64,000 nucleotides of DNA from Perkinsus olseni (GCA_013115135.1 JABANP010000094.1:62001-126000), one strand, 5' to 3'; numbered from the stretch's first letter, positions 33,194 to 43,838 are shown. Translations and numbers: made by a program. The notes: generated by a model not told the origin, from the letters alone.

Positions 33194-34973
33194 ATGGTTC
33201 GTTACCTATTCGCCATTAGCATCGGCTGGTTCCTCTGCGGTACTTCAGTTTCCCCTATAAGGAACCTCAGAAGCACCTTCGATGACCTCAAGGCTCAAAA
33301 AGGTGCGCCAAGCTTCATTCTGTGGCTGATCTACCCTTCGAGGCTTCAGGGTTGGTGTACACTCCCGAGGAAGAAGCTCAGCACCTCGCTCGCTTCGAGG
33401 AGGACTTGAAGGCACAGGCCGAGTTCATCTCGACAGAAGATGTGGCCGAGCTATACGACGAGACCAGACCAGCTATTATGCAGAGCTTCGTTGATGAGAT
33501 CAACTCCAAGCAGAAGACGTGGACTGCATCCATCGAGCAAGGAAGATTCAAGAGTAACTCTGTTGGAGCTCCTGACCGTAACCTCTCGCCAAGATGCTCA
33601 GCGAGTCTCTCTCAGCTTTCAGCCTGCATGACGCGAAGAGGTTATGTGGGACGTTACTCGAGGCCGCGAGTGGACTCACTAAGAAGGTCTATGCCCCAGA
33701 GGAGTTGAAGGACCTCCCTACCGACTTTGACGCACGCAGTGGATTCCCCAAGTGCTCGGGTGTTATCGGCCACATCAGGTAGGGAACTATCAGGACCGGG
33801 TGTGTGCTACCTTTATCGAGGGTACCCCGCTTTCAGAGACCAATCGGCCTGCGGCAGCTGTTGGGCCTTCGGCCCCACTGAGGCCTTCAACGATCGTCTG
33901 TGTATCAAATCGGATGGGAATTACACAGCGCTACTCTCGGCTGGCGAGATGAATGCCTGCGCACCGTAAGACAGCCTAATTATTAGGCCGAGGCCAAACC
34001 GAGGGAGCAAGATCCCAGCTATTAGGCCTTAATAGCTGGGATCTTCCTCCCTCTGTTTTTGACGATGTATTCCTCCTAAGGTCCTTAGGCTGCGAGGGCG
34101 GGTGCGGGCGTGGCGGTGGTTGCATGACGCAGGGATCGCAACTGGTGAGTATAGTTTCCCCCTTGCTGACAGCCAGGTCTTAACCTAGCCCTACACAGCG
34201 ACACATCACACGGTCAAGCCGTGAATCCTCACTGTCCTAGTTCCTGGGCTACTCGATGGGCAGTTGTCCCTCTTCTCAGGCGGAGATTACGTTGCTAAGA
34301 GAGAGATGACTAGAGCTGATGGGTGCTGGCCGTACGACTTCCGCCCGTGCGCTCATTATGAAAAAAGCACAAAATATGCAGCATGCCAGGAGGTGAGTGG
34401 AAGAAGGCATTGCTGGGTCGATAATATTTGTCAAGCTTAGGCCAGATACAGTACACCCGTGTGTGTGCGACAATGCCACAATGCGAGGTATCCTATCAGT
34501 CTTAAAGAGTAAGAGAGTCGCTCTATCAGGGACTCGCCCAGATAGATGATAATAGAGCGACTCCCGGGGGACATATGATGATCGTCGGTCTCAGAGATCG
34601 TCATTTTATGGTGGAGTCGTCCCCGTATCAATACTCGAGTGTTGACGACGCCGAGAAAGCCATTGCAACTGATGGGCCGGTGAAGAGAGATCTATCTTCG
34701 TCTGGATTTGAGGTCTATCAGGTGTCCGCGGTCATCGTCATTTACGAAGATTTCCTCGCCTACAAGTCCGGCGTCTACAAGAAGAACGCTTCTGAGTTTG
34801 GCATCGGTCTACATGCTGTGAAGATTATCGGATGGGGCGAGGAAAACGGGGAGCACTACTGGCTAGTTGCCAACTCCTGGAATGAGGACTGGGGTGACCG
34901 TGGGCTCTGCAAGATTGCTTTCGGGCAATGTGGGATAGAAAATCAGCTGCTTGGCGGCACCCCCAAGCTGTGA
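33194..34973 (+). CDS. Cathepsin B-like cysteine protease (C1A), multi-exon
   Basis: Secreted papain-family protease. Exon 1 (33194-33302) encodes a signal peptide (MVRYLFAISIGWFLCG). Exon 2 (from 33350) holds the propeptide with SFVDEINSKQKTWTASIEQG, typical of cathepsin B. The mature enzyme begins near LPTDFDARSGFPKC. A 58-bp intron (33779-33836) precedes the active-site exon with QSACGSCWAFG (catalytic Cys). Later exons give GCEGGCGRGGGCM, DGCWPYDFRPC, the catalytic His in GLHAVKIIGWGEENGEHYW and Asn in NSWNEDWGDRG. A 42-bp in-frame intron (34680-34721) must be removed to align DGP with VSAVIVIYEDF. The occluding-loop region is modified. Stop at 34971-34973. All catalytic residues are present, so it is likely active in lysosome-like or secreted compartments. 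Confidence 0.88.
34001..34053. repeat. 24-bp hairpin (one mismatch) in a cathepsin intron
   Basis: Arms 34001-34024 and 34030-34053 pair except at one C-C position; the inner arm is AAGATCCCAGCTATTA and the loop GGCCT. Confidence 0.85.
34515..34563. repeat. 12-bp inverted repeat in a cathepsin intron
   Basis: Arms 34515-34526 (GAGTCGCTCTAT) and 34552-34563 are exact reverse complements with a 25-nt loop. Confidence 0.75.
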
Positions 34974-35955
34974 GAAGGCCGCCTCGTTAGTGATTCTTTC
35001 ATTTATTCGAGATCCCCATTACTGTCTTTGAGACGGTGGGAACACTCCATCTCCATTGTATTTCAAGCGGCGGAAAGCCTTCTTTAGTAGAATAAACACT
35101 TCATCTTGTCGTCTGTTCAGCGGTGGGCAGCCTCACAGAGTAGAGTGAACAGCTTTTCTTTGTTTCACGTTCAGCGGCTGGTAATGCCTTGAGAAAACAG
35201 GGGAAGCCATTGTTCGTTTATTCTGTTGAAACTCATTTCGATATGATGCTTGTTGGGTGAGTCGAGAGTTACACATCTTCGCAGTAGCGGTTCAGCTAGG
35301 AACATCAATTGCGAATTCGGCCCGGGTGGCTTTGCCCGTGCCGGCTAGGGCGTACTGTCAAAGCAAGGATTTGCCGAATGAGTACGAAGGACTTTTTCTA
35401 ACATAGATCACGAGTAGTTGATGAGATGAAATCGGGAGGAGTTGTACGCTCGGTACACTAGATGTTTCTAGCACCTGAGACTCTCAGGCTGAGAGTCTGG
35501 GGGGTCTCACTTTTCTTTGGGGAACCGCGAATTTTTCGAAGCCACCGACGGTTTTTTGTACGTCATGAACCGTGGCTTATGATTCATGACTCTCGGAACC
35601 CGTGGGGCGCAATCATGCACTGACACGCACATTACAGTGGCCGTAGCGAGCGTGCGTCAACGACGCACGAAAACACAATGGCCGCACTGACTCGTCAATG
35701 GGTAAGCCATGCAGGTTGCATGATGCAGCTGTGTGATACGGCCCTATCATACAGGGCGGCTTCGACTCGAAGCCTGTAGCGCTGGCCTTGCAATCGCGGC
35801 GTCCTTCAAATTTTGAAGACACCCGCCTCTACCAGCTTCATGTAGCACGGCTGGCCGGAGTAGGGGCTGAGATGGAATTGGATGTCATAGAGAAATTCCT
35901 CGATTCCTATACTTGTCATAGCTCACTGAGTCCCAAAATATGTCTAGCTCAGTCT
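34974..35955. other. Intergenic downstream of cathepsin B
   Basis: No gene was recognised. A 10-bp inverted repeat with 1-nt loop occurs at 35478-35498 (AGACTCTCAG). Confidence 0.4.
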
Positions 35956-36495
35956 CTAGGCACCAGAATTCAGATGGCAAAACCCGGGTGTTGGGCTCTC
36001 AATCAGCCAGTCTCTTAAACAACAACAGTAAACAACAGAAACGGCCGTGAGGGGGAGCTCGGGAAGCGTCGCGGAGTAGTGGGCCTCGGGGGAGGTGACG
36101 GACTCACCCGAGGGAGACCCTCGTGACGGAGAGTCAGAACGGCTGAAGACGAGCTTGAACCGACGCGAGGCGGCGGCGCTCCCAGAAGAAAACTCTTGTC
36201 CGCCATCCCGACGACCATTGCGGCAAGGATAACATTCCCGAAGGCGCTCGAACCCGAGTGACGTATCGAGAGCCCAGACCATTGAACGCTCCACTCGAAG
36301 GTGCACGAGCACGCCGAACTGGCGAGGAAACGAAACATAGATCTCATAGACGAGCGCAGCCAACTGAGCTGAGGGATTGTCGCCCGGGGACCTGAGGGCC
36401 CCAGCAGCCCTAGCGGGGCGGGACCAAAGTGACGAACAGCTGACCGTAGTCACGGACCTTAATCTCTTGGGGAGGTAAAGGCAATGAATGGGCAA
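35956..36495 (-). CDS. Hypothetical ORF, 179 codons
   Basis: Long GC-rich minus-strand frame containing AALVYEIYVSFPRQFGVLVH and a Ser/Arg-rich second half. It matches no family I recognise and has no splice or neighbour support. It abuts the truncated MTH1187 fragment, so it could be part of a mobile-element insertion. Possibly noncoding. Confidence 0.2.
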   Translation of the reverse strand: MPIHCLYLPKRLRSVTTVSCSSLWSRPARAAGALRSPGDNPSAQLAALVYEIYVSFPRQFGVLVHLRVERSMVWALDTSLGFERLRECYPCRNGRRDGGQEFSSGSAAASRRFKLVFSRSDSPSRGSPSGESVTSPEAHYSATLPELPLTAVSVVYCCCLRDWLIESPTPGFCHLNSGA

Positions 36496-36660
36496 GCCAA
36501 GACACGGGCCTCATACACAACTGTTAAACTTCGTGTTGAACATCATCGCTGCCGGGTCCGAGAGGGAAGGAGGAAGGGCATAAAGACGGTTGTTTATGAT
36601 AATTGTTATTCACAAGTCTTTGATCTCCGATGGTGTCGAGTTCATCTGTAAGAAGCCGCA
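36466..36660 (+). pseudogene. Internally deleted copy of the MTH1187-like gene
   Basis: CTTGGGGAGGTAAAGGCAAT matches the end of exon 1 of the gene at 30173. Shortly after, sequence matching its last exon resumes (AACATCATCGCTGCCGGGTC versus AACATCATTGCTGCTGGCTC), followed by the same 3' flank (GTTTATGATxATTGTTATTC). About 450 bp of the middle are missing, so it cannot be functional. Confidence 0.75.
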
Positions 36661-36895
36661 CTCCTAAAAGGTACAACAGTATGTGCTATGGTAGCTACCG
36701 TAGTGTCACTGCTCTTAACATAACAATAGTCGCATCAACGACAGCGACAGCACGTCACGATCGAGAACGATTGCAATAACATCATGCTTATCATCTAACC
36801 CTCTCCCAAGGAAATATTCACCCACGAAAAGAAGAGCAGCCTGACGAGGTTGACAAATATGAACACCACCGCCGGATTTGTGATAGTAGCGCTTC

Positions 36896-37690
36896 TCAGG
36901 CAAGATCCATGGAAAGCCAGTCTTCAGTGAGAGCCGTCAGGGTCACGCCGTGATACTGGGCGCACAAATCCTTGAATTTCGTACCGTACTCTTTCTTGAT
37001 GGTGTCGAGCACAGCCGAGCAGACCTTCGGTATCAAGTCTAACACTCGGTCATCAGCAGACGTCGATTTCTCCTTCGGTTGCCCAATCAGGGATGACCCC
37101 GAGCTTCGGTACCTGGCCACATTTCTACCCTTAGCGGCCCAGAACACACTCTTTCTGTCCGCCCTGAATGCCGCGTCATTCAGTTTGGAGAGAGGAACCC
37201 AACTGCTGTCGTTGACCGGCACTGTGAATCGACGGTTGAGCACGTCGTCGTAGTGAACCGTCATTCCATGCGTGAATCAGAAACGCGAGAAGACACATCG
37301 TAAGAACGACTTCTCCTCCCCGTTAGCGCCGGACCTTTGAGTGAAGTGAACAAGATATTCAGTCTCCGGACATTCGATGAAGCTAGCCCGAACAGTGGTC
37401 TCTGCAGCGGAGAGGTGCAATTGGCGACTTCTATGATGATACTGGCACTCGATCGCCCTCGCTTCATTAGGAAAAGTAGGAGTTCGACCATGATAGTTGA
37501 GGGTAGTCCTATGAAGAAATCGCCAAGCTATTTTGGAGGGTACACCGGGGGTGAGGGCGAACGCCGTCTCAGAGACCAGATGGTGCTGATGAGTCGATGA
37601 TCGGGGAAGAGGATAACCCATCAGCCTTACATCAGCTGGAGGGCTAAAGTCGACCTCACTGACAGTTCTCTTCTTGTAGGGCGTGAAATA
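36896..37690 (-). CDS. Third copy of the unrecognised local family; last exon intact
   Basis: The final open frame (36896-37264, 122 codons) includes FWAAKGRNVARYRSS, then CSAVLDTIKKEYGTKF and LCAQYHGVTLTALTEDWL. These align with the copies at 19831 and 23590. Upstream on the same strand, at about 37630-37670, is VDFSPPADVR, matching GPPADVR of the copy at 24783, so the gene probably extends to about 37690 with introns. It is the only local copy whose C-terminal exon has no stop. No known domain was recognised; a secreted role is possible from the N terminus of the copy at 24783. Confidence 0.45.
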
Positions 37691-37740
37691 ACCTAAGAGG
37701 CTCCTCGCGTGGCCGAAGGGTAGGACAGCAGCGATATCTC

Positions 37741-37777
37741 CTGGTCTTCGGGTCTCGGCCCGAGACCCGAAGACCAG
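37741..37777. repeat. Perfect 18-bp palindrome with 1-nt spacer
   Basis: Arms 37741-37758 (CTGGTCTTCGGGTCTCGG) and 37760-37777 are exact reverse complements around a single C. It could extrude as a cruciform. Confidence 0.92.
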
Positions 37778-37887
37778 CAGACATCGCCATGACCTATAAC
37801 CCTATAACCGTCGTCGTAGCACTTAGCGCACGCCCTCGTAATCGATTATGGCAGGCTTTTGCGTTGAGCACCATCGGGGTAATTCCC

Positions 37888-38131
37888 AAAATCCAAGGGA
37901 AAGGTACAAAATCCAAGGAGGCACTTTCGGGGATCTTCTTGCCCACGGTAACAATGCGGGTTTCTGGTCGCCCTGGGTGACAGTTCCGGGATCGGGTTGC
38001 CCTGTCGGGTTTCGGGAGGGGTTTCTGGTTTCCCGTTCTTGCCTTCACCCGCAGTTCAGGTTTTTTTTCTGTTGATTTTGCCTCCCTGCCGCACGCGCTT
38101 CCTTGGATTTTGTACCTTTCCCTTGGATTTT
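37888..38131. mobile_element. Foldback/MITE-like element with 32-bp terminal inverted repeats
   Basis: The terminus at 37888-37919 and the reverse complement of 38100-38131 are identical over 32 bp; each arm itself contains AAAATCCAAGG twice, around a GGTAC centre. The interior shares sequence with 26640-26830. No clear target duplication was found. It lies just upstream of the DUF4954-like gene. Confidence 0.75.
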
Positions 38132-38202
38132 GTACTTCACCCCCACCATCGTCATTATCAGATTCATGACCCGACTGCTCCCTCAGCCGATTGTTTGCCA
38201 TA

Positions 38203-40891
38203 ACTATGTCCGCCTTGCCGAGAACCAGAGCAGCTTCCTTCAGCGGTCACCACACTCCTGCTGATTTCGTGTCAAAATCTGTTCGCTCGTCGCCCTTCAT
38301 AGCAGCCTTGCGAGAAGCCAACGCCCCTCGGACAGTCAGACCCGTCACTGCGGAAGAGGTAAAGACGGGACTACTACCAAAGGGACTAACCGTATGCTAT
38401 ACTCAGGTTGAGGCCTTGGAGGCAGCTGGGTGTACTGCTGACGACTGGGCTAATGTGTGGGCGATAGGACAGCGTCCCCTAGGAGTTAAGGCCCTCATCA
38501 AGGGATGTAGTTTCCAAGGTCGTGTGGAGATAGCAGCAGTGGAGGGCTCTAAGGTGGTCATCACTGGTCGGGAGGAGGCCTGGCAGGTGTCGATTTAGGT
38601 CACTCTTGACGGACGCCGACAGCTCGGATGTGGTATTTTTAATACTGTCTTTGAAGATGTTGTGATAGAGGAAGGCACTCTGGTTAAGGACTGCGGCCTG
38701 GTTGCCAATACCATCGTTCGGAAAGGTATCTTTGTGTCACTCGTGCCGATTGCAGAAGAGGTTGTCTCTAGGGGCGGCCCTTATACGATGTGGAGTAGTA
38801 GAAGGATCCTCGCAGCCTGACTGCACCTACGCCAACGGCCATACCCTTCCCTTGGCCGAGGAGACCGGCAGCAGAGACACTGAGCAGTTCGCTGAGCTAT
38901 CGATCGAGATAGCTGCCAAGGTAATCCCGTCACAGTACAGGGTGACGAGAAGATACTCCTCAGGTGGCCTCTAGTCGAGGGTTGGCTCCCGCCTACCAAA
39001 AGGCGGTGTCAGAGTACACGGCTGCGGTCGAAGCAGCGGGGAAGGGGAAAACGATCGTGGATGAGAACGCAGTGGTAGGCGATGGTCTTCTGCACAGATC
39101 CGGCGGGACGCTTTTGTTAGGTTCTATCGTGCTCGTCTGTGAAGGGCAGCTACATAGGTCGAAGCGCGCGAGTTGTGAACTCAAAGATTCGCGATAGTGC
39201 TTTGCTCGAGGGCAACCACGTCGAGGACTGCAGTCTGACTACTGCCATTCTTCAGAAAGGTAGTCCGGGGGTGATTGAGGTAGTGTTGAGGTCTGGTCGT
39301 ATCAGAGGCGGGTGTGGAGTCCTTTGGAGTAGTAGAAGGCGCGACCCTCTGCCCTACAGTACATGTCGAGCGACACGGCAAGGTCTTTGATTCTATCGTC
39401 GGTCCCTGCTCGGGGATTGCTGAGGTGAGTTTGTGAAGGAGCGAGATTTTGTACGTTGATTCTGGTCTGGTCAGGGTGAGGTGACGGCCTCCTTAGTCGG
39501 ACCCTTCGTTGGCTTCCACCACCAAGCCTTGCTCATCGCGTGCTTCTGGCCAGCGGGTCGGGGTAATATCGGCTACGGTGCTAATGTGGGCTCTAACCAC
39601 ACTGGAAGGCGCCGGACCAGGAGAACTGTCCGGGGGAGGGGACGTTCTTTGGGCTGGCTACCAACATCAAGTACCCCTGTAATTTGGTGGACTCACCCTA
39701 CTCTCTGATCGCCACTGGAATCAGCTGCTTACCCCAGGCCATAGGGGTAGGCGGGAGGGATTGACGGCGGAGCGAAGCAAATTTTCTTTTTTTAGTTGCC
39801 GTTCAGTCTCGTTAACGAGTCTACTGAGTGCATCGCTGGTCTGTCGCCGGCTATTAATGAAGTGACGCCTGGGGTGGATGTTGAGCGATAATATGTACTC
39901 GCTGTATCGGAATGAAGCCAAGTTCGAATCCCGGCAAGGGAATCTTCCCAAGGACGGCGTGATGTGAGATTAACCTTCGCTGTTAGCGTTTGAGGATCCT
40001 TAGGAGTAGGTACCAATACTCTGTCTTCCGGCCGGACATAATGGACAGGGTTGTGAAGGCCAGAGATATTCTGAAGGCTGCGGATCCGAAGGATACCAAG
40101 CTGAGGGACGCCAAGGGACAACCGGTGTTTACAGGTCAGTTTGTGGGTTGCTGGAGTGAGGGGAGAGCGTATCTTTCTCGGGCTAGTAAACACTATATAT
40201 TCGGTAAGATCTCATTGGTATCTTAGCTACTCGTGTCAACCTAGGGTGTGTTGGGTATGGTATCTTGTATCATCCATCAGATAAGCAAATCCGGATTCTC
40301 GGTAAGAACTGGATGCACGAGTCGGCGAGACTTACCGCCGTCAAGACCTACACCACCTTCCTTCAATGGTGAGGATAGATTTTGGCGCCCCTCTGAAGAT
40401 TAGGAGTTGCGGAAAATTAGGTATGCCATAAGAGGTTTGTGGAGGAGGCTGTCGTCGGATGAGAGGAAGATGAGCACTGGACGACCAGAAGATGCTGCCA
40501 AGATGGTAAGCCTGTGATTGCCTAGGGTCGACCTAAGATACTTCAAGTTTATTGATGATATTATACGGAAATGTACCGATGATTGTAGTTAGATTATTTT
40601 TCATGAGAAGATATGATTCTTAATCGATATATTCCACAGTGATGCTTGAGTCCAATGAAGACCGGCATAGATGCTCCTCAGGTGTCGAGCACTTTGGCCT
40701 ACCTCAAGTCCCCTCCAGCCATCGACCTAACTCCACTCTATGAGAACCTCACAGCCTGTGCCTTCCGCGACGAGGAGTCCCAGGCGGAACTCAGAGACCT
40801 CCAGTGGGCTCATGAATGCAAGGTGGGCAATTACGAATGGGTGGTTGGCTGTCGTGGCGAGGGTGCGTTGGGCCAGAGAATTCAAGAGTAA
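38203..40891 (+). CDS. DUF4954-like left-handed beta-helix protein, multi-exon, with an apparent 1-bp frameshift
   Basis: Blocks match the DUF4954 family (mostly bacterial, hexapeptide-transferase-like; function unknown): EALEAAGCTADDWANVW, CGIFNTVFEDVVIEEGTLVK, CTYANGHTLPL, LTTAILQKG, FVGFHHQALLIACFWPAGRG, NIGYGANVGSNHTG, APDQENCPGEGTFFGLATNI, YSLIATG, LPFSLVNEST and GWMLSDNMYSLYRNEAKFE. Introns at 38554-38598 (45 bp) and 38726-38771 (46 bp) remove apparent stops. Between NHTG and APDQ (39604-39611) the frame shifts by one base with no splice signals, suggesting a lost G in a short G run. The exons after 40250, including the last open frame to 40891, are uncertain. The eukaryotic presence of this family suggests old lateral transfer. 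Confidence 0.65.
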
Positions 40892-41185
40892 CTAGATTGT
40901 GAACGCTCGACGTTCTCACTGGTCATTGTTATTTAGTGAGGACGAGCGGAAGAAATGGCATCGGGATCTAAGGTCGAACCTTGCTATAAATAGATGAAAA
41001 GATATTCAAGAATGATTACTAGCTAAGGGAAGTTATATAGTAAAATACCAATCATCACTTGAATAATGGATCTTCCATACCGCTGAGGCGCTCACAGTCT
41101 CAATGGCCGCAATCTCGGCGCTACAATAATGCTGTAGAAAAGCAATTTCCCTTGTTCGCTACAGATTCTTCGGTCGGAGTGCCAG

Positions 41186-41659
41186 GACCCTCTCAACATC
41201 GCGCCCCTCCTCCGGTGGTACGCGGACACCAACCTTGCCATAGCCCAGGTACGAGGGCGTATCTTTTGGCCGTTTCGTAATATCTTTTTCTCGTCAGTCT
41301 TGTGTAACTGCGAAGTCTCGAGATGATGCTAGAGGTGCTCGTATCATCGGCAAGAGCTATACTGACGCGCATGAGGCTGCCGCTGATAACAAGGTGAGAA
41401 TAGTCTTTACGACTCGGGCGACTGGATAGTGTTCTGCTAATAGTTGACGAGAGCCTTTTCCTCATGATATGTGGGAAATTTGGTATGAAATTCGCAAGAA
41501 AATCAGATAACATTTTCGTGTACCAATCGAGGGTGTTAGGTCGCCGTTATGAACGGTCAGTATTATCTTCGCTATTATCAGGTCTGCCAGAAGGCGATTG
41601 CTGATGCTAAGCGGGTGAAGGAGGATATTGAAGTCTTCCTAGCTACGTCCAAGCTGTAG
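41186..41659 (+). CDS. Small spliced gene of unknown function (5' end unresolved)
   Basis: Three exons join in phase 0: 41186-41248 (LNIAPLLRWYADTNLAIAQ), 41298-41393 (DDARGARIIGKSYTDAHEAA) and 41582-41659 (QKAIADAKRVKEDIEVFLA, TAG). A preceding exon probably ends RYNNA at about 41133, followed by a GTAGAA donor. The product is small, Ala/Lys-rich and helical. No family was recognised; consistent splicing and phase support it being real. Confidence 0.55.
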
Positions 41660-42049
41660 GTCACCAGTGAGACAGCGCACGCGCCTTCCCGAGTGATTTT
41701 TTTGTCTTTGCGAATATTATCGTTATTTTCGCAAGAAAGGGTTCCTTGCTTTACTAGTTGTATTCTCACCAGTGTACAGGATTGCTTTTCTCTGAGTCTT
41801 CTGTTCTGAGTCGAAGCTTGTTGCGCAGGTGGGCGTGTGGTCTTTTAGGTGGGAAATGCTTTGTGGCCAACTCTGACCAGATCTACGCGAGGTTGTTTTT
41901 TAATTCTGTCTTCGAGCACTTTGATGCTTTTACTGCTGTTGTTTGTCTCCTTGAAATCAGCAGTAGTTGTCCTTGGGGGATTTGAACCCGGGTGAATCGA
42001 TTGCTGCAGCCCATTCATCTGGTGGTGTTGTATACTACTACTACGTCCA

Positions 42050-42799
42050 ATGTCCGATACCGAGACCCCTACTGAGACCCCCTCCACGACCCTCTACGTC
42101 TCCCCCATTGCCGACCCTTTGATGGGAGGCAAGTTGAACGCTCGGGCTATGAAGCTTGTTAAAGAAGGGTAAGGGGAGCTCACTGACGCTCTCGAGTGAT
42201 TGTAGTCCGAGGCCCGCTTTAGTTTGTTCGGCTTTCCTCGACTTTATATGTTTCCTTTGAGTGGTTCCCGAGAATCGTAGCGTTATTCCCTGACTGTGAC
42301 TCTTTTCGACTGATTTTGTCTTATTTTTCAGCGGCGACCTCCAAGAACCTCCGTCGTGGCGTTCCTGAGGTTTTGAAGGCCATCAGGAAAGGGTGAGGGG
42401 AGGGGTTGCTGTGATTTGGTGGAAAGATGGTATTGATCAGGTCAGAAGGGTATGGTATTGCTGGCTGCTGATGTCTATCCTGTTGATGTTATCGCTCATG
42501 TGCCGGCTTACTGTGAGAAGAAGGGTATTCCCTACGCCTACGTACCATCAAGACAGGCTTTGGGTAATCGAAAGGTCCCCGGTTCGATCCCTGGATGGGG
42601 TATTATTCAGGTACTGCTTGCCAGACTAAAAGGGCTGCTTCGGTGGTATTGGTAACCGAGCCTAAGGAGGACTCTACTTACACCAAGACCTACGAGCAGG
42701 TGAGCCATATAATCGACCCTGAATTTTGACCGCGCGCCACGAAATTATACCACCGCTCAGGTCCACAAGGGCGTATTGGCCATCAACCCCTACCTGTAA
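42050..42799 (+). pseudogene. NHP2/L7Ae-like gene, upstream copy with two +1 lesions at exon ends
   Basis: Same exon plan as 43225-43838. Exon 1 begins [19 protein letters not shown]. Exon 3 carries [20 protein letters not shown], matching the kink-turn-binding L7Ae/NHP2 fold of H/ACA snoRNPs. Relative to the downstream copy, exon 1 has one extra base just before its donor (GTTAAAGAAGG versus GTTAAAAAGG) and exon 2 one extra G before its donor (AGGAAAGG|GTGAG versus AGAAAAG|GTAAT). With GT-AG splicing the frame fails in exon 2. The 47-bp intron 42564-42610 is tRNA-like. Either a decayed duplicate or one using non-GT donors. Confidence 0.65.
42564..42610 (+). repeat. 47-bp intron consisting of a tRNA 3'-half-like sequence
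   Basis: Begins GTAATCG and ends TTATTCAG. The centre reads AGGTCCCCGGTTCGATCCC then TGGATGGGG, a T arm and acceptor-like strand. Its removal joins QAL and TACQTK through a split Gly codon. Confidence 0.75.
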
Positions 42800-43224
42800 G
42801 GATTCTCCCTTCCCCTCTCACCCAACGTCATATCCCATCCATTACCAGCAATAGTATTCACCACTTAGACGATGGTTTCTATTACTCGACCGTCGTAGTT
42901 GAGTTCATCTCCTTTCCCTTGGGGCGCACGGATAAGGCTGCTGGGCTTCTGAGTTGGAGGTAGTTCGCAGCGCTCATCGTTGTTATCCTGGTAACGGACC
43001 TATACTGGAATCTACCTTATCAACATTACTATTGTCATGAATCAAATTTTTTCTCGTGACATAACATTGTTAAAATTACATTTGCACCAGCTGTCTCCTT
43101 AGTCCTCGGGCGGCGCAGGGCCGGGCTGTTTTTACCATCACTAGCGTCTCTTATTTTCCCGGCTGGCCCGGTGTATTGTTATAGGTTGGGGAACCATGAG
43201 GCCTTCTAGTGTATTCCGGTGACG
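42800..43224. other. Spacer between the NHP2 copies
   Basis: No gene was seen; AT-rich toward 43080, then GC-rich up to the second copy's start codon. Confidence 0.5.
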
Positions 43225-43838
43225 ATGTCCGATACTGAGACCCCCTCCACGACCCTCTACGTCTCCCCCATCGCCGACCCTTTAATGGGAGGCAAGTTGA
43301 ACGCTCGGGCTATGAAGCTTGTTAAAAAGGGTAAGGGGAGCTCATATCAGTTTTCTGGTCGCATCTTTGTTTTTGTTTAGCTGCCACGTCGAAGAATTTG
43401 CGGAGGGGCGTGCCTGAGGTACTGAAGGCCATCAGAAAAGGTAATTTCAGGTTGACGGGGGTATAATGATGACGGGGGTATCGTCGCTCAGGTCAGAAGG
43501 GTATGGTACTGCTGGCTGCTGATGTCTATCCTGTTGATGTTATCGCTCACGTGCCGGCTTACTGTGAGAAGAAGGGTATTCCCTACGCCTACGTACCATC
43601 GAGACAGGCTTTGGGTAATTAGAAGGTCCCTGGTTCGATCCCTGGATAGGGTGTTATTCAGGTACCGCTTGCCAGACTAAGAGGGCCGCCTCAGTCGTAT
43701 TGGTAACCGAGCCTAAGGAGGACTCTACTTACACCAAGACCTACGAGCAGGTGAAATTTCCCACTTCCATACCATCCATCGCCCAATTCGTCCTGTCAGG
43801 TCCACAAGGGCGTCGTCGCCATCAACCCCTACCTCTAA
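43225..43838 (+). CDS. NHP2/L7Ae-family H/ACA snoRNP protein, intact copy
   Basis: RNA-binding core protein of H/ACA snoRNPs (rRNA pseudouridylation). Exon 1 from ATG 43225 ends ...LVKK with a split codon; exon 2 ([20 protein letters not shown]); exon 3 from about 43493 ([37 protein letters not shown]); exon 4 ([20 protein letters not shown]); final exon [15 protein letters not shown] 43836-43838. Length about 150 residues, normal for NHP2. All junctions are in phase with GT-AG. Its 47-bp intron (43615-43661) is the tRNA-like counterpart of the one in the upstream copy. Confidence 0.88.
43615..43661 (+). repeat. 47-bp tRNA-like intron, second NHP2 copy
   Basis: Begins GTAATTAG and ends TTATTCAG; the centre AGGTCCCTGGTTCGATCCC is T-arm-like. 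It has a few substitutions relative to 42564-42610, as expected after gene duplication. Confidence 0.75.

Noticed and set aside
38596..38598. Apparent stop TAG ending a 135-codon ORF
   Set aside because: It is the 3' splice site of a 45-bp GT-AG intron (38554-38598); the frame and family homology continue after it.
39905..39935. tRNA T-arm-like GTTCGAATCCCGGC
   Set aside because: It is coding sequence (RNEAKFESRQG) in a conserved block of the DUF4954-like gene, so the match is coincidental.
41758..41985. 75-codon ORF upstream of the first NHP2 copy
   Set aside because: No homology, no splice context, and it overlaps a minus-strand tRNA-like T arm.
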